A stretch of DNA of 64,000 nucleotides from Paenibacillus nasutitermitis (GCF_014641075.1 NZ_BMHP01000002.1:558001-622000), one strand, 5' to 3'. Shown: positions 26,693 to 35,588, counted from the stretch's first letter. A program made the numbers and translations. Notes: generated from the letters alone by a model not told the origin.

Positions 26693-27676
26693 TTAGAGGA
26701 GAAGCACCAATTTACCAATCACATGCCGTTTCGACAGCCGAGTCAATGCATCTGGAAGCTGTTCCATTGTGATAATCTCACTCATCATCGACTTGATCTT
26801 CTTCTCCAGCATAAGAGCCATAAATTCGTCCGCCATCGCTGCCAGTTCTTCCTCCGCCTCCCGGATTCCCGAACCGTGTGCCCCGCCAAGCATCAATTTG
26901 TGCAGCGTAAACGACTTGGTGGACGGCTGAAAATCCGCCACGATTTCGGGCGCGCCCGCAATACAGGCCAGCTGCCCGCCAAATTTCAGAACGTTTAAAT
27001 CCTCCTGAGCCGTTGCGCGGTTAAGGGAGTTTAAAATGAGATCAACGCCTGAACCTCCAGTAATTTCTTTGACTCTGCTGTAGACATCCTCTTTATTATA
27101 ATCAATGCCAATGTCGGCACCAAGATCTTTCACATGCTCCATGCTTTTCTGGGACGCCGTGGTCAGAATGATGGATGCCCCGGCAAGTTTGGCCAGTTGA
27201 ATGGCATATCCGCCTACCCCTCCTGCGCCGGCATGTATGAGAATCGATTGACCCTCACGAATATGCATTTTGCGAAATAATGCTTGATACGCCGTTAATC
27301 CGGCGCAGGGGAACGCCGCAGCCTCTACGAAAGAGATGCCTTCCGGAATGCGGGCTACCGTATGGGCCGTAGTCACGCTGTACTCAGCGAATCCTCCCGG
27401 CCTTGCGAGATCCCCATGATAGACGACGCGGTCGCCAATCTGCCACTTAGAGACACCTTCACCCAGTTCCACGACTTCCCCGGCAACATCGACACCCGGC
27501 ACAAAGGGATACACCCATGCGGGATGGCCGTTCAGCGCGACTTTGTAATCAACCGGATTCAGACCCGAAGCAATCACCTTCACCTTAATCTCGCCTGGAC
27601 CGGCCACTGGGTCTGCCAGTTCCGTAAACTCCAGCGATTCCGGCTTCCCCGGTCTGTTCCATACTAATGCTTTCAT
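26693..27676 (-). CDS. Zinc-free MDR alcohol dehydrogenase/quinone oxidoreductase
   Basis: A 327-residue medium-chain dehydrogenase/reductase of the quinone-oxidoreductase type. It has a GroES-like N-terminal domain (ASGLNPVDYK), a Rossmann domain with AGAGGVGGYAIQLAKLAGA, and NSLN. The catalytic and structural zinc cysteines are absent, as in QOR/zeta-crystallin enzymes, which reduce quinones or enones with NADPH. A near-perfect 22-bp dyad at 27735-27756 may be its operator. Confidence 0.85.
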   Translation of the reverse strand: MKALVWNRPGKPESLEFTELADPVAGPGEIKVKVIASGLNPVDYKVALNGHPAWVYPFVPGVDVAGEVVELGEGVSKWQIGDRVVYHGDLARPGGFAEYSVTTAHTVARIPEGISFVEAAAFPCAGLTAYQALFRKMHIREGQSILIHAGAGGVGGYAIQLAKLAGASIILTTASQKSMEHVKDLGADIGIDYNKEDVYSRVKEITGGSGVDLILNSLNRATAQEDLNVLKFGGQLACIAGAPEIVADFQPSTKSFTLHKLMLGGAHGSGIREAEEELAAMADEFMALMLEKKIKSMMSEIITMEQLPDALTRLSKRHVIGKLVLLL

Positions 27677-27734
27677 AAGAAATACCTCCCCTGCTGTTGG
27701 GCTTTATGTAGCTGACTTCAAGTATAAGGCAAAA

Positions 27735-27756
27735 ACAGGACCTGTGCAGGCCCTGT
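27735..27756. promoter_or_regulatory. 22-bp dyad, candidate operator of the QOR gene
   Basis: ACAGG-A-CCTG, TG, CAGG-C-CCTGT forms an inverted repeat with a single mismatch pair, 59 bp upstream of ATG 27676. Its factor is unknown. Confidence 0.35.
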
Positions 27757-27814
27757 CTCCAAAATATTGGGAAAAACTTGCCGTTCTTACCGCTGAAGCA
27801 AACAAAACTTCGTA

Positions 27815-27898
27815 CCGGCTCTTTCTCGCATTCCCTGCTCTGATTTCGCGTTTTTCCGGCTTCACAAATGATTTGCCTTGCAGGAAATAGCCGTATAC
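27815..27898 (-). pseudogene. Remnant of a paralogue of the 30554-30937 gene
   Basis: A frame reading VYGYFLQGKSFVKPEKREI closely matches NGYYLKGKAFTKPDRRDI in the protein at 30554-30937. The codons also align. There is no homologous N-terminus and no start, so it looks like a decayed copy. The rest of the 27677-28060 gap holds the QOR dyad and an AT-rich hairpin ACAGTTTTT/AAAAACTGT near 28010. Confidence 0.5.
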
Positions 27899-28060
27899 TC
27901 TCCGTATTCGTTATTACACCCTATCCCGTTATTCTAACCAGTTTTTCAGTTCCAAATCAAGAATATGAGGATTAGGGTTATACAGCTGCCGGGATGAAGC
28001 ACACAGTTTTTCAAAAAAAACTGTCCGGCATAAGCGCGGGCGGCTGTAATGAATGGCGAT

Positions 28061-28576
28061 TTAAGGGATATACTGCTGTACGATACGAACAACCTTCCCG
28101 CCCTGAATCGTCAGGTGGTACGGAAATGAACTCAAATCCACAATATGCTTATCCCCGTAGATAGCCATGAATTTACTTACCGGAATCGTCTCATTCCAGG
28201 CTGGCTGAAGATCATCAAGCAGCCCGCTATGATCATAAATCTGCATGACGATCTGGGCATCGGGATCGAGTTCCAGCGTTCTCAGTTGGGGATCGGAGTT
28301 GATCACATAATAACCGTCAGGAGCGCCGTCCAGACCGGAATCAGGCTCATCCTTGAGAAAAGCTTCATCGGCGGCCGCTCCTTCCAGCCATTGAATATAA
28401 TCGGCGGTTAACAGCAGCTTCCCGTCTTTGTAATCGATATGATTAACAAACGCCGTCTGCATGTCAGTTGACTGCGGAACCGGTTCATAGCGGCCGTTGC
28501 CTACGGCGTTAGCGTTCGTAATGGAAAAGGCCAGACTGGCTACGAGGACTGCTGCACAAAAGGATAATTTTTTCAA
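28061..28576 (-). CDS. Secreted protein of unknown function
   Basis: A 171-residue protein with a clear signal peptide (about 1-24, ending NANA) and an acidic mature part. Recurrent pieces are VNHIDYKDGKLLLTADYIQW and FPYHLTIQGGKVVRIVQQYIP. I do not recognise a family. Nothing in the neighbourhood indicates its job. Confidence 0.7.
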   Translation of the reverse strand: MKKLSFCAAVLVASLAFSITNANAVGNGRYEPVPQSTDMQTAFVNHIDYKDGKLLLTADYIQWLEGAAADEAFLKDEPDSGLDGAPDGYYVINSDPQLRTLELDPDAQIVMQIYDHSGLLDDLQPAWNETIPVSKFMAIYGDKHIVDLSSFPYHLTIQGGKVVRIVQQYIP

Positions 28577-28670
28577 TTCAAGCCACTCCCTATAAGGTTC
28601 TTCTTTATATCCCTACTATAAACGAGATGTGGCTCCAAATTGTTTCGAAAAGGTTACAATCTATAAACGA

Positions 28671-30329
28671 TTAATTAAGCGCGTAATAACTGCTTAAGGC
28701 TTGCAGAAGTCCAAGCGGATTTTTCCTTAAATCCTTGGCGCTGAAGAATACTTCACCGCTTACTTCCTTGACCTGCGCATTGAATGTCAACTGATCAATG
28801 ATCTCATTGGCGCTTTGCCAACCTGCTTCGGAAGTTCCCAGCTTATAAGGAGAATGTCCGATATAAAGCTTCACATCGGTGCCTCTGACTTCATCCGACC
28901 ACCAATTCACCAATGTTCCGTATGGAGCGGCCGTAAATGAGAAACTCCAGTAAATTTGAGGTACAACATAATCGATCCATTCCTTTTTGATCCATGTCCG
29001 CACATCTGCGTACATACTGTCATAAGCGGTTACGCCTGCCTTCGTATCTGAGCCGGTCGCATCCATGGCTTTATTGCGCCATACGCCAAAGGGGCTGATG
29101 CCGAATTGGACCTGAGGTTTTGCACTGTGTATGGACACTCCCAGCTGCTGCACGAATTCATTGATATTATCGCGCCGCCAGTCAGCCAGCTTGGCAATCC
29201 TGTTGCTGTTATAGGTCCGGAAAGTCACATCGTCGCCGAACGTACCGCCGGAAGGATAGAAATAATCATCCAGATGGATTCCGTCCACATCGTATTGCCT
29301 GACTACTTCCATGATCGTGTCGATGATATGCTGCCTCGCCTGGGGAATGCCGGGATTAATATAGAGCTTGTCGCCGGATTTGACGATCCACTCCGGATGC
29401 TGCTTCACCACGTGATTGCTGGCCAGTTTGCTTGTTGTCGTATCGGTGCTCGCCCGGAAAGGATTAAACCACGCATGAAACTCCATTCCCCGTTTATGCG
29501 TTTCGCCGATCATAAAAGCCAGCGGATCATAGTCCGGCGCTTTCCCGCTTGTCCCGGTCAGATAAGTTGACCATGGCACAAGTGAAGAGTTGTATAAAGC
29601 ATCTGCGGCAGGCCGCACTTGTACAAACACGGCATTCATGCCCATATCCTGCAGCTCATCCAGCAGCTTGATGAATTCATCCTGCTGCCTGACTTTATTT
29701 CCGTATGAGCCCGCAGACGGCCAATCCAGATTGTATACCGTGGATACCCAGGTACCCCGAAGGCCTGCGCTGCTGCCATTGTTTCCGTTACCGCTGTCAA
29801 CAGGAGGCAGAGGGAGCGTTGGATCGACAGGCGGCGAGGGAGCGACCGGATCAACGGGCTCGACAGGATCCACGGGCAAAGCCAGGCTGTTGCTAAGCAG
29901 TGTAATCGAATATGCTTTTTGGTTCCAGTTCACCTGCAGCCCGAGCTGCTCGCCGACGAATCGCAGCGGCACCATTACTCTTCCCTGCTTTACCGTTACG
30001 GTCGTGCCTAATTTGACCTTGTTCTCATTCACAAGCGCGTAGGTTTGACCTGCGGTCATCTTGATCATAGTCTCCGGCCAACTGATCGTCACACTTTTGG
30101 TAAGTTGTTCCCAATCTACAGACGCGCCCAGTCCTTCGCTGATAACCCGCAAAGGAACCAAGGTTGTATCTGCTTTTGGGACAATATAAGGGGAAACATC
30201 GCTTTTAATTTGCTGACCGTCCAAAAAAATGGATATGCTTTTGGGGGTCTCGGCACTCACCGATGGAGCGGCCGCTTGCGACCACAAAACAACAAACAGC
30301 AAAACTGCCAAACACTTGCGTAGGGTCAT
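28671..30329 (-). CDS. Secreted GHL10-type glycoside hydrolase with copper-amine-oxidase-like N-terminal domains
   Basis: About 552 residues: signal peptide, two copper-amine-oxidase N-terminal-like units (about 30-150, with LVPLRVISEGLGASVDW and MVPLRFVGEQLGLQVNW), a proline-rich linker with VDP repeats, then a GHL10/COG1649 domain. That domain starts RGTWVSTVYNLDWPS and includes DVDGIHLDDYFYPSGG and FHAWFNPFRA. The stalk domains are non-enzymatic wall-associated modules common in Paenibacillus. The longest frame starts at 30419, but TGGAGGA sits 8 nt before ATG 30329. Family members are thought to cleave peptidoglycan or polysaccharides; the substrate is unproven. Confidence 0.85.
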   Translation of the reverse strand: MTLRKCLAVLLFVVLWSQAAAPSVSAETPKSISIFLDGQQIKSDVSPYIVPKADTTLVPLRVISEGLGASVDWEQLTKSVTISWPETMIKMTAGQTYALVNENKVKLGTTVTVKQGRVMVPLRFVGEQLGLQVNWNQKAYSITLLSNSLALPVDPVEPVDPVAPSPPVDPTLPLPPVDSGNGNNGSSAGLRGTWVSTVYNLDWPSAGSYGNKVRQQDEFIKLLDELQDMGMNAVFVQVRPAADALYNSSLVPWSTYLTGTSGKAPDYDPLAFMIGETHKRGMEFHAWFNPFRASTDTTTSKLASNHVVKQHPEWIVKSGDKLYINPGIPQARQHIIDTIMEVVRQYDVDGIHLDDYFYPSGGTFGDDVTFRTYNSNRIAKLADWRRDNINEFVQQLGVSIHSAKPQVQFGISPFGVWRNKAMDATGSDTKAGVTAYDSMYADVRTWIKKEWIDYVVPQIYWSFSFTAAPYGTLVNWWSDEVRGTDVKLYIGHSPYKLGTSEAGWQSANEIIDQLTFNAQVKEVSGEVFFSAKDLRKNPLGLLQALSSYYALN

Positions 30330-30502
30330 TACAAAATCCTCCATCATCTCTTTATGCTCATCTTCTTTGCATATATATGGACGCTTCATAATGGAAATTG
30401 TTGCTTTATATTTTTTCATTTTCGTGAAAACAAGGCCTTGGTCCCATAAAAGCTCCTAAATTCCAATGAGTTTCAGAACAGGAATTGCCAATTCAGGTCA
30501 AC

Positions 30503-30529
30503 AAAAAAAGACCTCCGTAAGAGGTCTTT
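30503..30529 (-). terminator. Intrinsic terminator
   Basis: A perfect stem AAAGACCTC/GAGGTCTTT is followed by seven T on the minus strand, 25 nt past the stop of the 30554 gene. Confidence 0.85.
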
Positions 30530-30553
30530 AACCTGCTATTTATTCGAGTGTAT

Positions 30554-30937
30554 TTAAGCACCGGCTAGTAAAGCATGCATGTCTTCATTACTTCTTTCAA
30601 AGCTCAGCACTTCTTCTGCCAGAATGTCGCGTCGGTCAGGCTTTGTAAACGCTTTACCTTTCAAGTAATAGCCGTTTTCTCTGGCCAAGGCATAAAAGGA
30701 ACAAAGCTGATTGGCAATCCGAACGGCCTGCTCTTCCGAATGAGCGGAAAAAAGCGTATTACCCGAACCGAATGGACTATTGTTGCTCTGAATGTTGACA
30801 TCATATTGCCCAAGACTGTCATCTTCCTGCTTCACCGTAATGGTTGTGTTGTAGCAGTTTAATACATATCGGACTGTCATGTCATTCACCGCCTGATTCA
30901 GTTTTTTTTTCGGCTTGCCGTATTCCTTATTACACAC
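30554..30937 (-). CDS. Conserved-looking hypothetical protein
   Basis: A 127-residue soluble protein, or about 108 residues if it starts at ATG 30880. The C-terminal half (EEQAVRIANQLCSFYALA, then NGYYLKGKAFTKPDRRDI) looks like an ordered alpha/beta domain. I do not recognise it. A decayed copy of its C-terminal part occurs at 27815-27898, so it belongs to a small local family. A strong terminator follows. Confidence 0.65.
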   Translation of the reverse strand: MCNKEYGKPKKKLNQAVNDMTVRYVLNCYNTTITVKQEDDSLGQYDVNIQSNNSPFGSGNTLFSAHSEEQAVRIANQLCSFYALARENGYYLKGKAFTKPDRRDILAEEVLSFERSNEDMHALLAGA

Positions 30938-31079
30938 ATTGCTTCCTGTCTAACCATAAACGTATAATAAATATGAGCGAAGGGTTAATTTCACTTTGAC
31001 AAAAGTGGTATAATCCATTTAGTATTACTAAGCGACTAAAGATGAAGGCAAAAATCAAATACGTGAACAGGAGATAAAC

Positions 31080-31346
31080 ATGGCGCTAAAAATTCACATT
31101 AAAGATCTTGTAGTGGTGGACAGCAATGAATCGGAAGGCCTTTACCACTTTGTAGCGACTCTGACAGACAACACCAAATGCCGGCTCATTTACAGCAAAA
31201 AACCGGACTGGGAATTAATCGGCGTTAACCGCCTGCTGACTGTACCATGCCCGATATGCCGAAAAGATTATTACTGCAACTGCATGTCCAAGCATGCTGC
31301 CGAGTTTGAGAATGAAATCAAAGAAAAAGGACTAATTACGATTTAG
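31080..31346 (+). CDS. Small cysteine-containing hypothetical protein
   Basis: An 88-residue protein. Four cysteines in CPICRKDYYCNC suggest a metal-binding knuckle. CAGGAG precedes ATG 31080 with good spacing, and TTGACA and TATAAT boxes occur upstream (about 30998-31014). The stop lies inside a terminator-like hairpin. No family recognised. Confidence 0.7.
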   Translation: MALKIHIKDLVVVDSNESEGLYHFVATLTDNTKCRLIYSKKPDWELIGVNRLLTVPCPICRKDYYCNCMSKHAAEFENEIKEKGLITI

Positions 31347-31352
31347 TCCTTT
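31326..31352 (+). terminator. Hairpin overlapping the end of the 88-residue gene
   Basis: A 10-bp stem AAAGGACTAA/TTAGTCCTTT contains the stop codon. The T tract is only TTT, so it may terminate weakly. Confidence 0.5.
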
Positions 31353-31459
31353 ACTGGTCGCTATCGTTTCGATCCGTTTGATTTGATGGCTTTCATTCGT
31401 CAGGCTTATGATCAAATCATCCGGGTCCAATCGTGTGCGGTAAGCACTGCGGTTTTACG

Positions 31460-31630
31460 CTAGGCTTTGTTTAGCCCTTTATCCGCAAGCATCAGATTTT
31501 CCTTCAGCTTCCGATCCGCTCTATAATAACTTTGACGTATCAGATCGGCTGTGCCCGGCCTGTTCGTTACATCCTCCGCTCCATTGCGGCTGCTCTTCGT
31601 ATGATAGATGATTTCATACAAAATCCCCAT
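31460..31630 (-). CDS. 56-residue small protein under a Fur-box promoter
   Basis: ATG 31630 follows AGGAGG by 8 nt. The peptide begins MGILYEIIYHTKSSRNG and is basic and hydrophilic (RADRKLKENLMLADKG near the end). The promoter at 31740-31769 has a Fur palindrome between its -35 and -10. Iron-repressed expression is therefore likely. No family recognised. The transcript could alternatively act as an RNA, as with Fur-controlled sRNAs in Bacillus. Confidence 0.5.
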   Translation of the reverse strand: MGILYEIIYHTKSSRNGAEDVTNRPGTADLIRQSYYRADRKLKENLMLADKGLNKA

Positions 31631-31739
31631 TGGCCCGCCCTCCTGTCCCACTGCCTTTTAGTGCGCCTTCGACTGATTACAGCTTTATTCTCCAGCACCG
31701 ATGTGCCGTGCATTTGTTTATGTATATGACTCCATATTC

Positions 31740-31769
31740 ATTTTAATTGATAATGATTATCAATGTCAA
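31740..31769 (-). promoter_or_regulatory. Fur-repressed promoter
   Basis: Reading leftward: -35 TTGACA (31764-31769), 18-bp spacer, -10 TAAAAT (31740-31745). The spacer contains the perfect 17-bp palindrome TTGATAATGATTATCAA (31747-31763), the classical Fur core. Bound Fur would block RNA polymerase. The first gene downstream is the 56-residue ORF. Confidence 0.8.
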
Positions 31770-31791
31770 TTAAATCGGGCTTGTTTTCCAT

Positions 31792-31822
31792 AAAAAAAGC
31801 CGCGCAGTTTCTGCTGCGGGCT
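31792..31822 (-). terminator. Intrinsic terminator
   Basis: AGCC and CGCAG pair with CTGCG and GGCT (one bulge), followed by seven T on the minus strand. It ends the unit containing the 47-residue membrane protein. Confidence 0.8.
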
Positions 31823-31837
31823 CTCCTGGAAAAGCTG

Positions 31838-31981
31838 TTAATCTTTTTTTTCCTTACTCTGATCGTGACCGTGATCTTCCCATCTTCTTGAGTAGGCCTT
31901 GTTTGTTACCCAGATCGTCATCCAAACCAGGATAACACCAATTAGGATAGCCGCAATCCAGACCCCTGCAGGTACTCCCAT
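31838..31981 (-). CDS. 47-residue single-TM membrane protein (copy 1)
   Basis: AAGGAGG precedes ATG 31981 by 6 nt. The peptide has one TM helix (about 5-27) running into WMTIWVTNKAYSRRWE and a charged His/Lys tail. A close paralogue, 46 residues, lies at 42968-43108, and the shared WMTIWVTNKAYSR motif argues that both are real genes. It starts 36 nt after the LTA synthase stop, so it is probably co-transcribed. It somewhat recalls short YtzI-type membrane proteins, but I cannot confirm that. Confidence 0.75.
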   Translation of the reverse strand: MGVPAGVWIAAILIGVILVWMTIWVTNKAYSRRWEDHGHDQSKEKKD

Positions 31982-32016
31982 TGTCATCCTCCTTCTGCTT
32001 CTATCCGGTTAGACGG

Positions 32017-33927
32017 TTAGCGATTGGGAAGCGAACGCACATACCGGTCCGATAGCTCCATCATTTTCAGCACATAATCATAGTCTTTGCGGAATGCCGA
32101 GAAATCAGTCACAGGCTCAAGCGTGTCCAGCGAAGTTGCTTTACCGTCCTCGAAGCCTTTGCCGGGTACGAACAGAATGTCATTGTTGAAAAACGTTCCT
32201 GTGGGCATGTAATACCGCATCCCGAATACATTGTGATCCACATTCAACAGATCATGGCCAAATGCCGTAAATTTCTCGTCACGCAGCGAGATACCCAGCA
32301 GATTGGCGATTGTCGGCATAATATCTAGCTGCCCGCCAACTGTATTGACCACTTTGCCTTCCGTTTCTCCAGGCATATGAATGATGAATGGAATATTGAA
32401 CCGGGATACCTGGTAATCGTACGTAATGCCAAGCGTCTCTTTCATAAAAGCTGGATCGTTCTTATCCGGTTGAAGACCGAAATGATCGCCGTAGATAACC
32501 AGCATGGTGTTATCCCACATCCCATTTTGCTTCAGCCCTTCGATCAGCGTACCAATCGCGTAATCCGTATAATTGACCGCAGCCAAATAATCTCCCAGCT
32601 GCGTATCCTTCAGTTTGTCGGGAATCGTCATTTTCAACCGGTCCTTCGGCACTTCGAAAGGGAAATGGCTGGACACGGTGACAAACTGGGCATAGAACGG
32701 CTTATTCTGCTTGCTTAGTTCCGACAGTTTTTCTACTCCGACCTTGTACAGCTCTTCATCCGACGGACCGAAGCTGTTGAAATGATCGTTTGTAAAAAAC
32801 GGTTTGTCGTAATAATGGTTAAAATGAAGCGCCGGGTACAGCTTGTTTCTGTCCCAGAAGCCCACATTATTGACATGGAAAGTATCGGCTTCATAATTGC
32901 GATCCCGAAGCAGCCTTGGCAGACTCGGCAGCACGCGGTTTCCGTAACCGGTCGACATCGCAATTTTTCCAGTCGGATAGATGGAGGTATTGGCCATAAA
33001 CTCCGCGTCGGAGGTGTTGCCTTGTCCAATTTGCTGGAAGAAATTCGGGAAATAGAAGCCCTGGTTTACCAAGCCGTTAAGGACTGGTGTAACCTCCTGA
33101 CCCTCCACCGAAAGATTAACCGGAAAATTCTGAAAGGCCTCCAGTTGAAGAACGATGACATTCTTCCCTTCAGCTTTTCCAAAATATGCCGGCGCTCCGC
33201 CCGTCTGGTTTTTATGCGGATAGGAAGCCTGCAGATTGTTGATTTCGTTTATAATGTCTTCGGTGTTGCCCTCGGCAGCGATGGTGTTGTCCTTCGCAGC
33301 CTTGATCGCCGAGGAAATCTGGTAATTCAGAAACCCTTCGTTCTCCGCCTCCACAAGCTCATTTTGTATGGGCATGCCCAATTGAATGTATCTGGCGGAT
33401 ATCCCGACACAGACAACAAAAGTGATCAGCACGCCAATTTTCCATACGGAACGGTTGGCCGGCAGCCGTATGCCGATGGTTCTGCATACCAGCCATATAA
33501 TCAATCCAGCGAGAAGATCAATAAAATATAGATAATTGCTGATTTGAATAGTCGATTGGACGCTCGTTTTGATTTCCAGCACCTGTGGAAGATCATAAAG
33601 CGCCGTATAGGTTGCTACTGAGCCGAAATGGGAGAAATATAATGTCGCCGCAAACAAAGTAAGCGAAAAAAGGAAATTAAACGCCCCGTACACGATTGTC
33701 TTGGCTCTCAGTGGAATAACAAGCTCAATAACACTCAGGATTACCAGAATGGACGCGGCATCCGTTATCAGCCGGGACCAAGCGATTTCACCAAAGAAGA
33801 AGCTGCGCAGCAAAATCATTTTCAACAATAACAGAACGAATAGGATATAAAATAGAGGGATTCGACGCCGCCTGTCTTCCTGAAAGCTCAGCGTAAATTC
33901 TTTTTTCCTAAACAAAGCCTTTCGCAC
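32017..33927 (-). CDS. LTA synthase family protein (sulfatase-type)
   Basis: A polytopic membrane protein of about 636 residues: five N-terminal TM helices, then an extracellular sulfatase-fold domain (about 250-620). The catalytic Thr is in GQGNTSDAEFM. Metal-binding pieces include VIYGDHFG and FVTVSSHFPFEVP. It polymerises glycerol-phosphate from phosphatidylglycerol onto a glycolipid anchor. The longest frame starts at TTG 33966; GTG 33927, behind AAAGGA, is a reasonable alternative, and the true start is unsettled. Confidence 0.87.
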   Translation of the reverse strand: MRKALFRKKEFTLSFQEDRRRRIPLFYILFVLLLLKMILLRSFFFGEIAWSRLITDAASILVILSVIELVIPLRAKTIVYGAFNFLFSLTLFAATLYFSHFGSVATYTALYDLPQVLEIKTSVQSTIQISNYLYFIDLLAGLIIWLVCRTIGIRLPANRSVWKIGVLITFVVCVGISARYIQLGMPIQNELVEAENEGFLNYQISSAIKAAKDNTIAAEGNTEDIINEINNLQASYPHKNQTGGAPAYFGKAEGKNVIVLQLEAFQNFPVNLSVEGQEVTPVLNGLVNQGFYFPNFFQQIGQGNTSDAEFMANTSIYPTGKIAMSTGYGNRVLPSLPRLLRDRNYEADTFHVNNVGFWDRNKLYPALHFNHYYDKPFFTNDHFNSFGPSDEELYKVGVEKLSELSKQNKPFYAQFVTVSSHFPFEVPKDRLKMTIPDKLKDTQLGDYLAAVNYTDYAIGTLIEGLKQNGMWDNTMLVIYGDHFGLQPDKNDPAFMKETLGITYDYQVSRFNIPFIIHMPGETEGKVVNTVGGQLDIMPTIANLLGISLRDEKFTAFGHDLLNVDHNVFGMRYYMPTGTFFNNDILFVPGKGFEDGKATSLDTLEPVTDFSAFRKDYDYVLKMMELSDRYVRSLPNR

Positions 33928-34072
33928 GAAAAACCCAGATCCTTTCCTAAGTAAATGAATGCCCAACCTTCAGTATACCATTTACGGCCGGGCTCTTCTA
34001 CAAGGGGTGACGCGGATCATCTTCATCTTCCTATGATTTGGTTTATAGCCGGCCGTGTTTCAACTGAATACC

Positions 34073-34109
34073 GCAACAAAGCCGGACTGCTTGAGTCCGA
34101 CTTTGTTGC
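34073..34109 (-). terminator. Hairpin, probable terminator of the yciC-rpmG unit
   Basis: A 16-bp stem GCAACAAAGCCGGACT/AGTCCGACTTTGTTGC with 5-nt loop lies 13 nt past the rpmG stop. T residues are mainly inside the stem. Confidence 0.6.
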
Positions 34110-34121
34110 ATAAAGTGGAAT

Positions 34122-34271
34122 TTATCTTGTTTCTCTGTGCAAGGTCTGTTTTTTCAGCCGCGGGCAATATTTGCGAAGCTCCAGCCGCTCGGGGTGATTG
34201 CGTTTGTTTTTGGTTGTAGTATAGTTGCGGTCCCCGGTCTCCGTGCAGGCAAGTGTAACAACAACTCTCAT
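34122..34271 (-). CDS. rpmG: 50S ribosomal protein L33, zinc-ligand-poor (C-minus) form
   Basis: A 49-residue L33 (starts [20 protein letters not shown], ends [10 protein letters not shown]). The zinc-ribbon pairs are broken: LACTET and YCPRLKK each keep one cysteine where zinc-binding forms have CxxC. C-minus ribosomal paralogues are known to replace zinc forms under zinc starvation, usually under Zur. Here it follows the COG0523 gene by 41 nt and shares its Zur box. AAAGG lies 9 nt before ATG 34271. Confidence 0.92.
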   Translation of the reverse strand: MRVVVTLACTETGDRNYTTTKNKRNHPERLELRKYCPRLKKQTLHRETR

Positions 34272-34312
34272 AGCGCTCAACCTTTCATCCTTTATCGGAT
34301 TTAATTTAAGTT

Positions 34313-35530
34313 TTAGACAACAGCCGTGTCCTCACCAGATGGCAAGAGGTTGGGCAGGCCGTCGTGAAAGCCGCTCCAGTCCTGTTCAAGCTCCTCCTCC
34401 GTCAGCAAACATTCGTCTAGGGTCGAGATAATCTGCTCCCTATCCATCTCAATGCCGATAAATACAATTTTGTTGATCCGGTCCCCATAGGTCTCGTCCC
34501 AGCCGGAGAGCAGCTCCTGATCTTCGATCAGAGCAGCTTGCCGTTCTTCCTCCGGCAGCGCAGCAACCCAATACCCCGCTGGCCCGAACTGGACGGATGG
34601 TCCGGCCTGGCTGATACTCTGGGCGATATCATGACGCGAGGACACCCACATCATTCCTTTCGCCCGCACAACATCAACCGGCCAGTTTTCCATCCAGCTA
34701 AGCAGCCGGTTGGGGTGAAGCGGTTTGGCGAGTTCGTAGACAAAGGATGAGATGCCGTATTCTTCCGTCTCCGGCGTATGGGCCGGCTTGGCCATTTCCT
34801 TTATCCAACCCGCCGAGACGCTGGCTTCGTCAAAATTGAATAAGCCGGTATGGAGAATTTCTCCGGGATCGATCCTTCCCTGACTCGACCGGATCAGTCG
34901 GGCCCGGGGCTGCAGCTTGCGCAGCAGCGCTTCCAGCTCTTCCAGCTCCTCATCATCCACCAGATCGCATTTGTTCAGGATAAGCACATCGCAGAATTCA
35001 ATCTGGTCGATCAGCAAATCGACCACGTCGCGACCGTCGTCTTCTCCTACCGCCTGACGGCGCTCTAGCAGCGTCTCGCCAGAGGAAAAATCGTGCCAGA
35101 ACCGGTAGGCATCCACTACGGTTACCATGCAATCCAGCTTGCAAAACCGGGTTAAATCAATTCCCTGTTCCTCATCCATGTAACTGAACGTTTGCGCGAC
35201 CGGGACCGGCTCACCGACACCCGTCGATTCGATCAGTATATAATCGAAGCGGTTGTCCCTGGCTAGCCGTTCCACTTCCTGGAGCAAGTCCTCCCGCAGC
35301 GTGCAGCAGATGCAGCCATTGGACATTTCCACCAGCTTCTCGTCGGTCCTGGAGAGGCCGCCACCGCTCTGAATGAGTGCGGCATCGATATTTATTTCGC
35401 TCAAATCATTTACGATAACCGCTACCTTCAAGCCGCTGCGATTGTTCAGCACATGGTTCAATACCGTCGTTTTGCCAGCCCCCAAATAACCACTTAACAC
35501 GGTTACGGGAATTTTGGTTTGCATCATCAA
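34313..35530 (-). CDS. yciC: COG0523 GTP-binding metallochaperone-like protein (YciC/ZagA-like)
   Basis: A 405-residue CobW/COG0523 GTPase: Walker [10 protein letters not shown] (14-22), metal motif CICC in [10 protein letters not shown] (73-76), ESTGVGEP, and NKCDLVDD for guanine recognition. A C-terminal CobW_C domain follows. Start is TTG 35530 or ATG 35527 behind AAAGGA. A near-perfect Zur box is 22 bp upstream. YciC/ZagA proteins are induced on zinc limitation and deliver zinc to essential enzymes such as FolE. It forms an operon with the C-minus rpmG. Confidence 0.9.
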   Translation of the reverse strand: MMMQTKIPVTVLSGYLGAGKTTVLNHVLNNRSGLKVAVIVNDLSEINIDAALIQSGGGLSRTDEKLVEMSNGCICCTLREDLLQEVERLARDNRFDYILIESTGVGEPVPVAQTFSYMDEEQGIDLTRFCKLDCMVTVVDAYRFWHDFSSGETLLERRQAVGEDDGRDVVDLLIDQIEFCDVLILNKCDLVDDEELEELEALLRKLQPRARLIRSSQGRIDPGEILHTGLFNFDEASVSAGWIKEMAKPAHTPETEEYGISSFVYELAKPLHPNRLLSWMENWPVDVVRAKGMMWVSSRHDIAQSISQAGPSVQFGPAGYWVAALPEEERQAALIEDQELLSGWDETYGDRINKIVFIGIEMDREQIISTLDECLLTEEELEQDWSGFHDGLPNLLPSGEDTAVV

Positions 35531-35551
35531 TGGAATGTTGTCCTTTCTTTT

Positions 35552-35566
35552 ACGTAATTATTACGA
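35552..35566 (-). promoter_or_regulatory. Zur box for yciC-rpmG
   Basis: On the minus strand TCGTAATAATTACGT matches the B. subtilis Zur 7-1-7 core TCGTAATNATTACGA at 13 of 14 defined positions. It sits in the 58-bp gap between znuA and yciC. Confidence 0.85.
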
Positions 35567-35588
35567 TAAAATCTCAAAAAAATGAGCC

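Noticed and set aside
27930..28060. 43-codon open frame ending in NPNPHILDLELKNWLE, downstream of the 28061 gene on the minus strand
   Set aside because: It looks protein-like but has no ATG, GTG or TTG and no recognised homology; kept out of the features.
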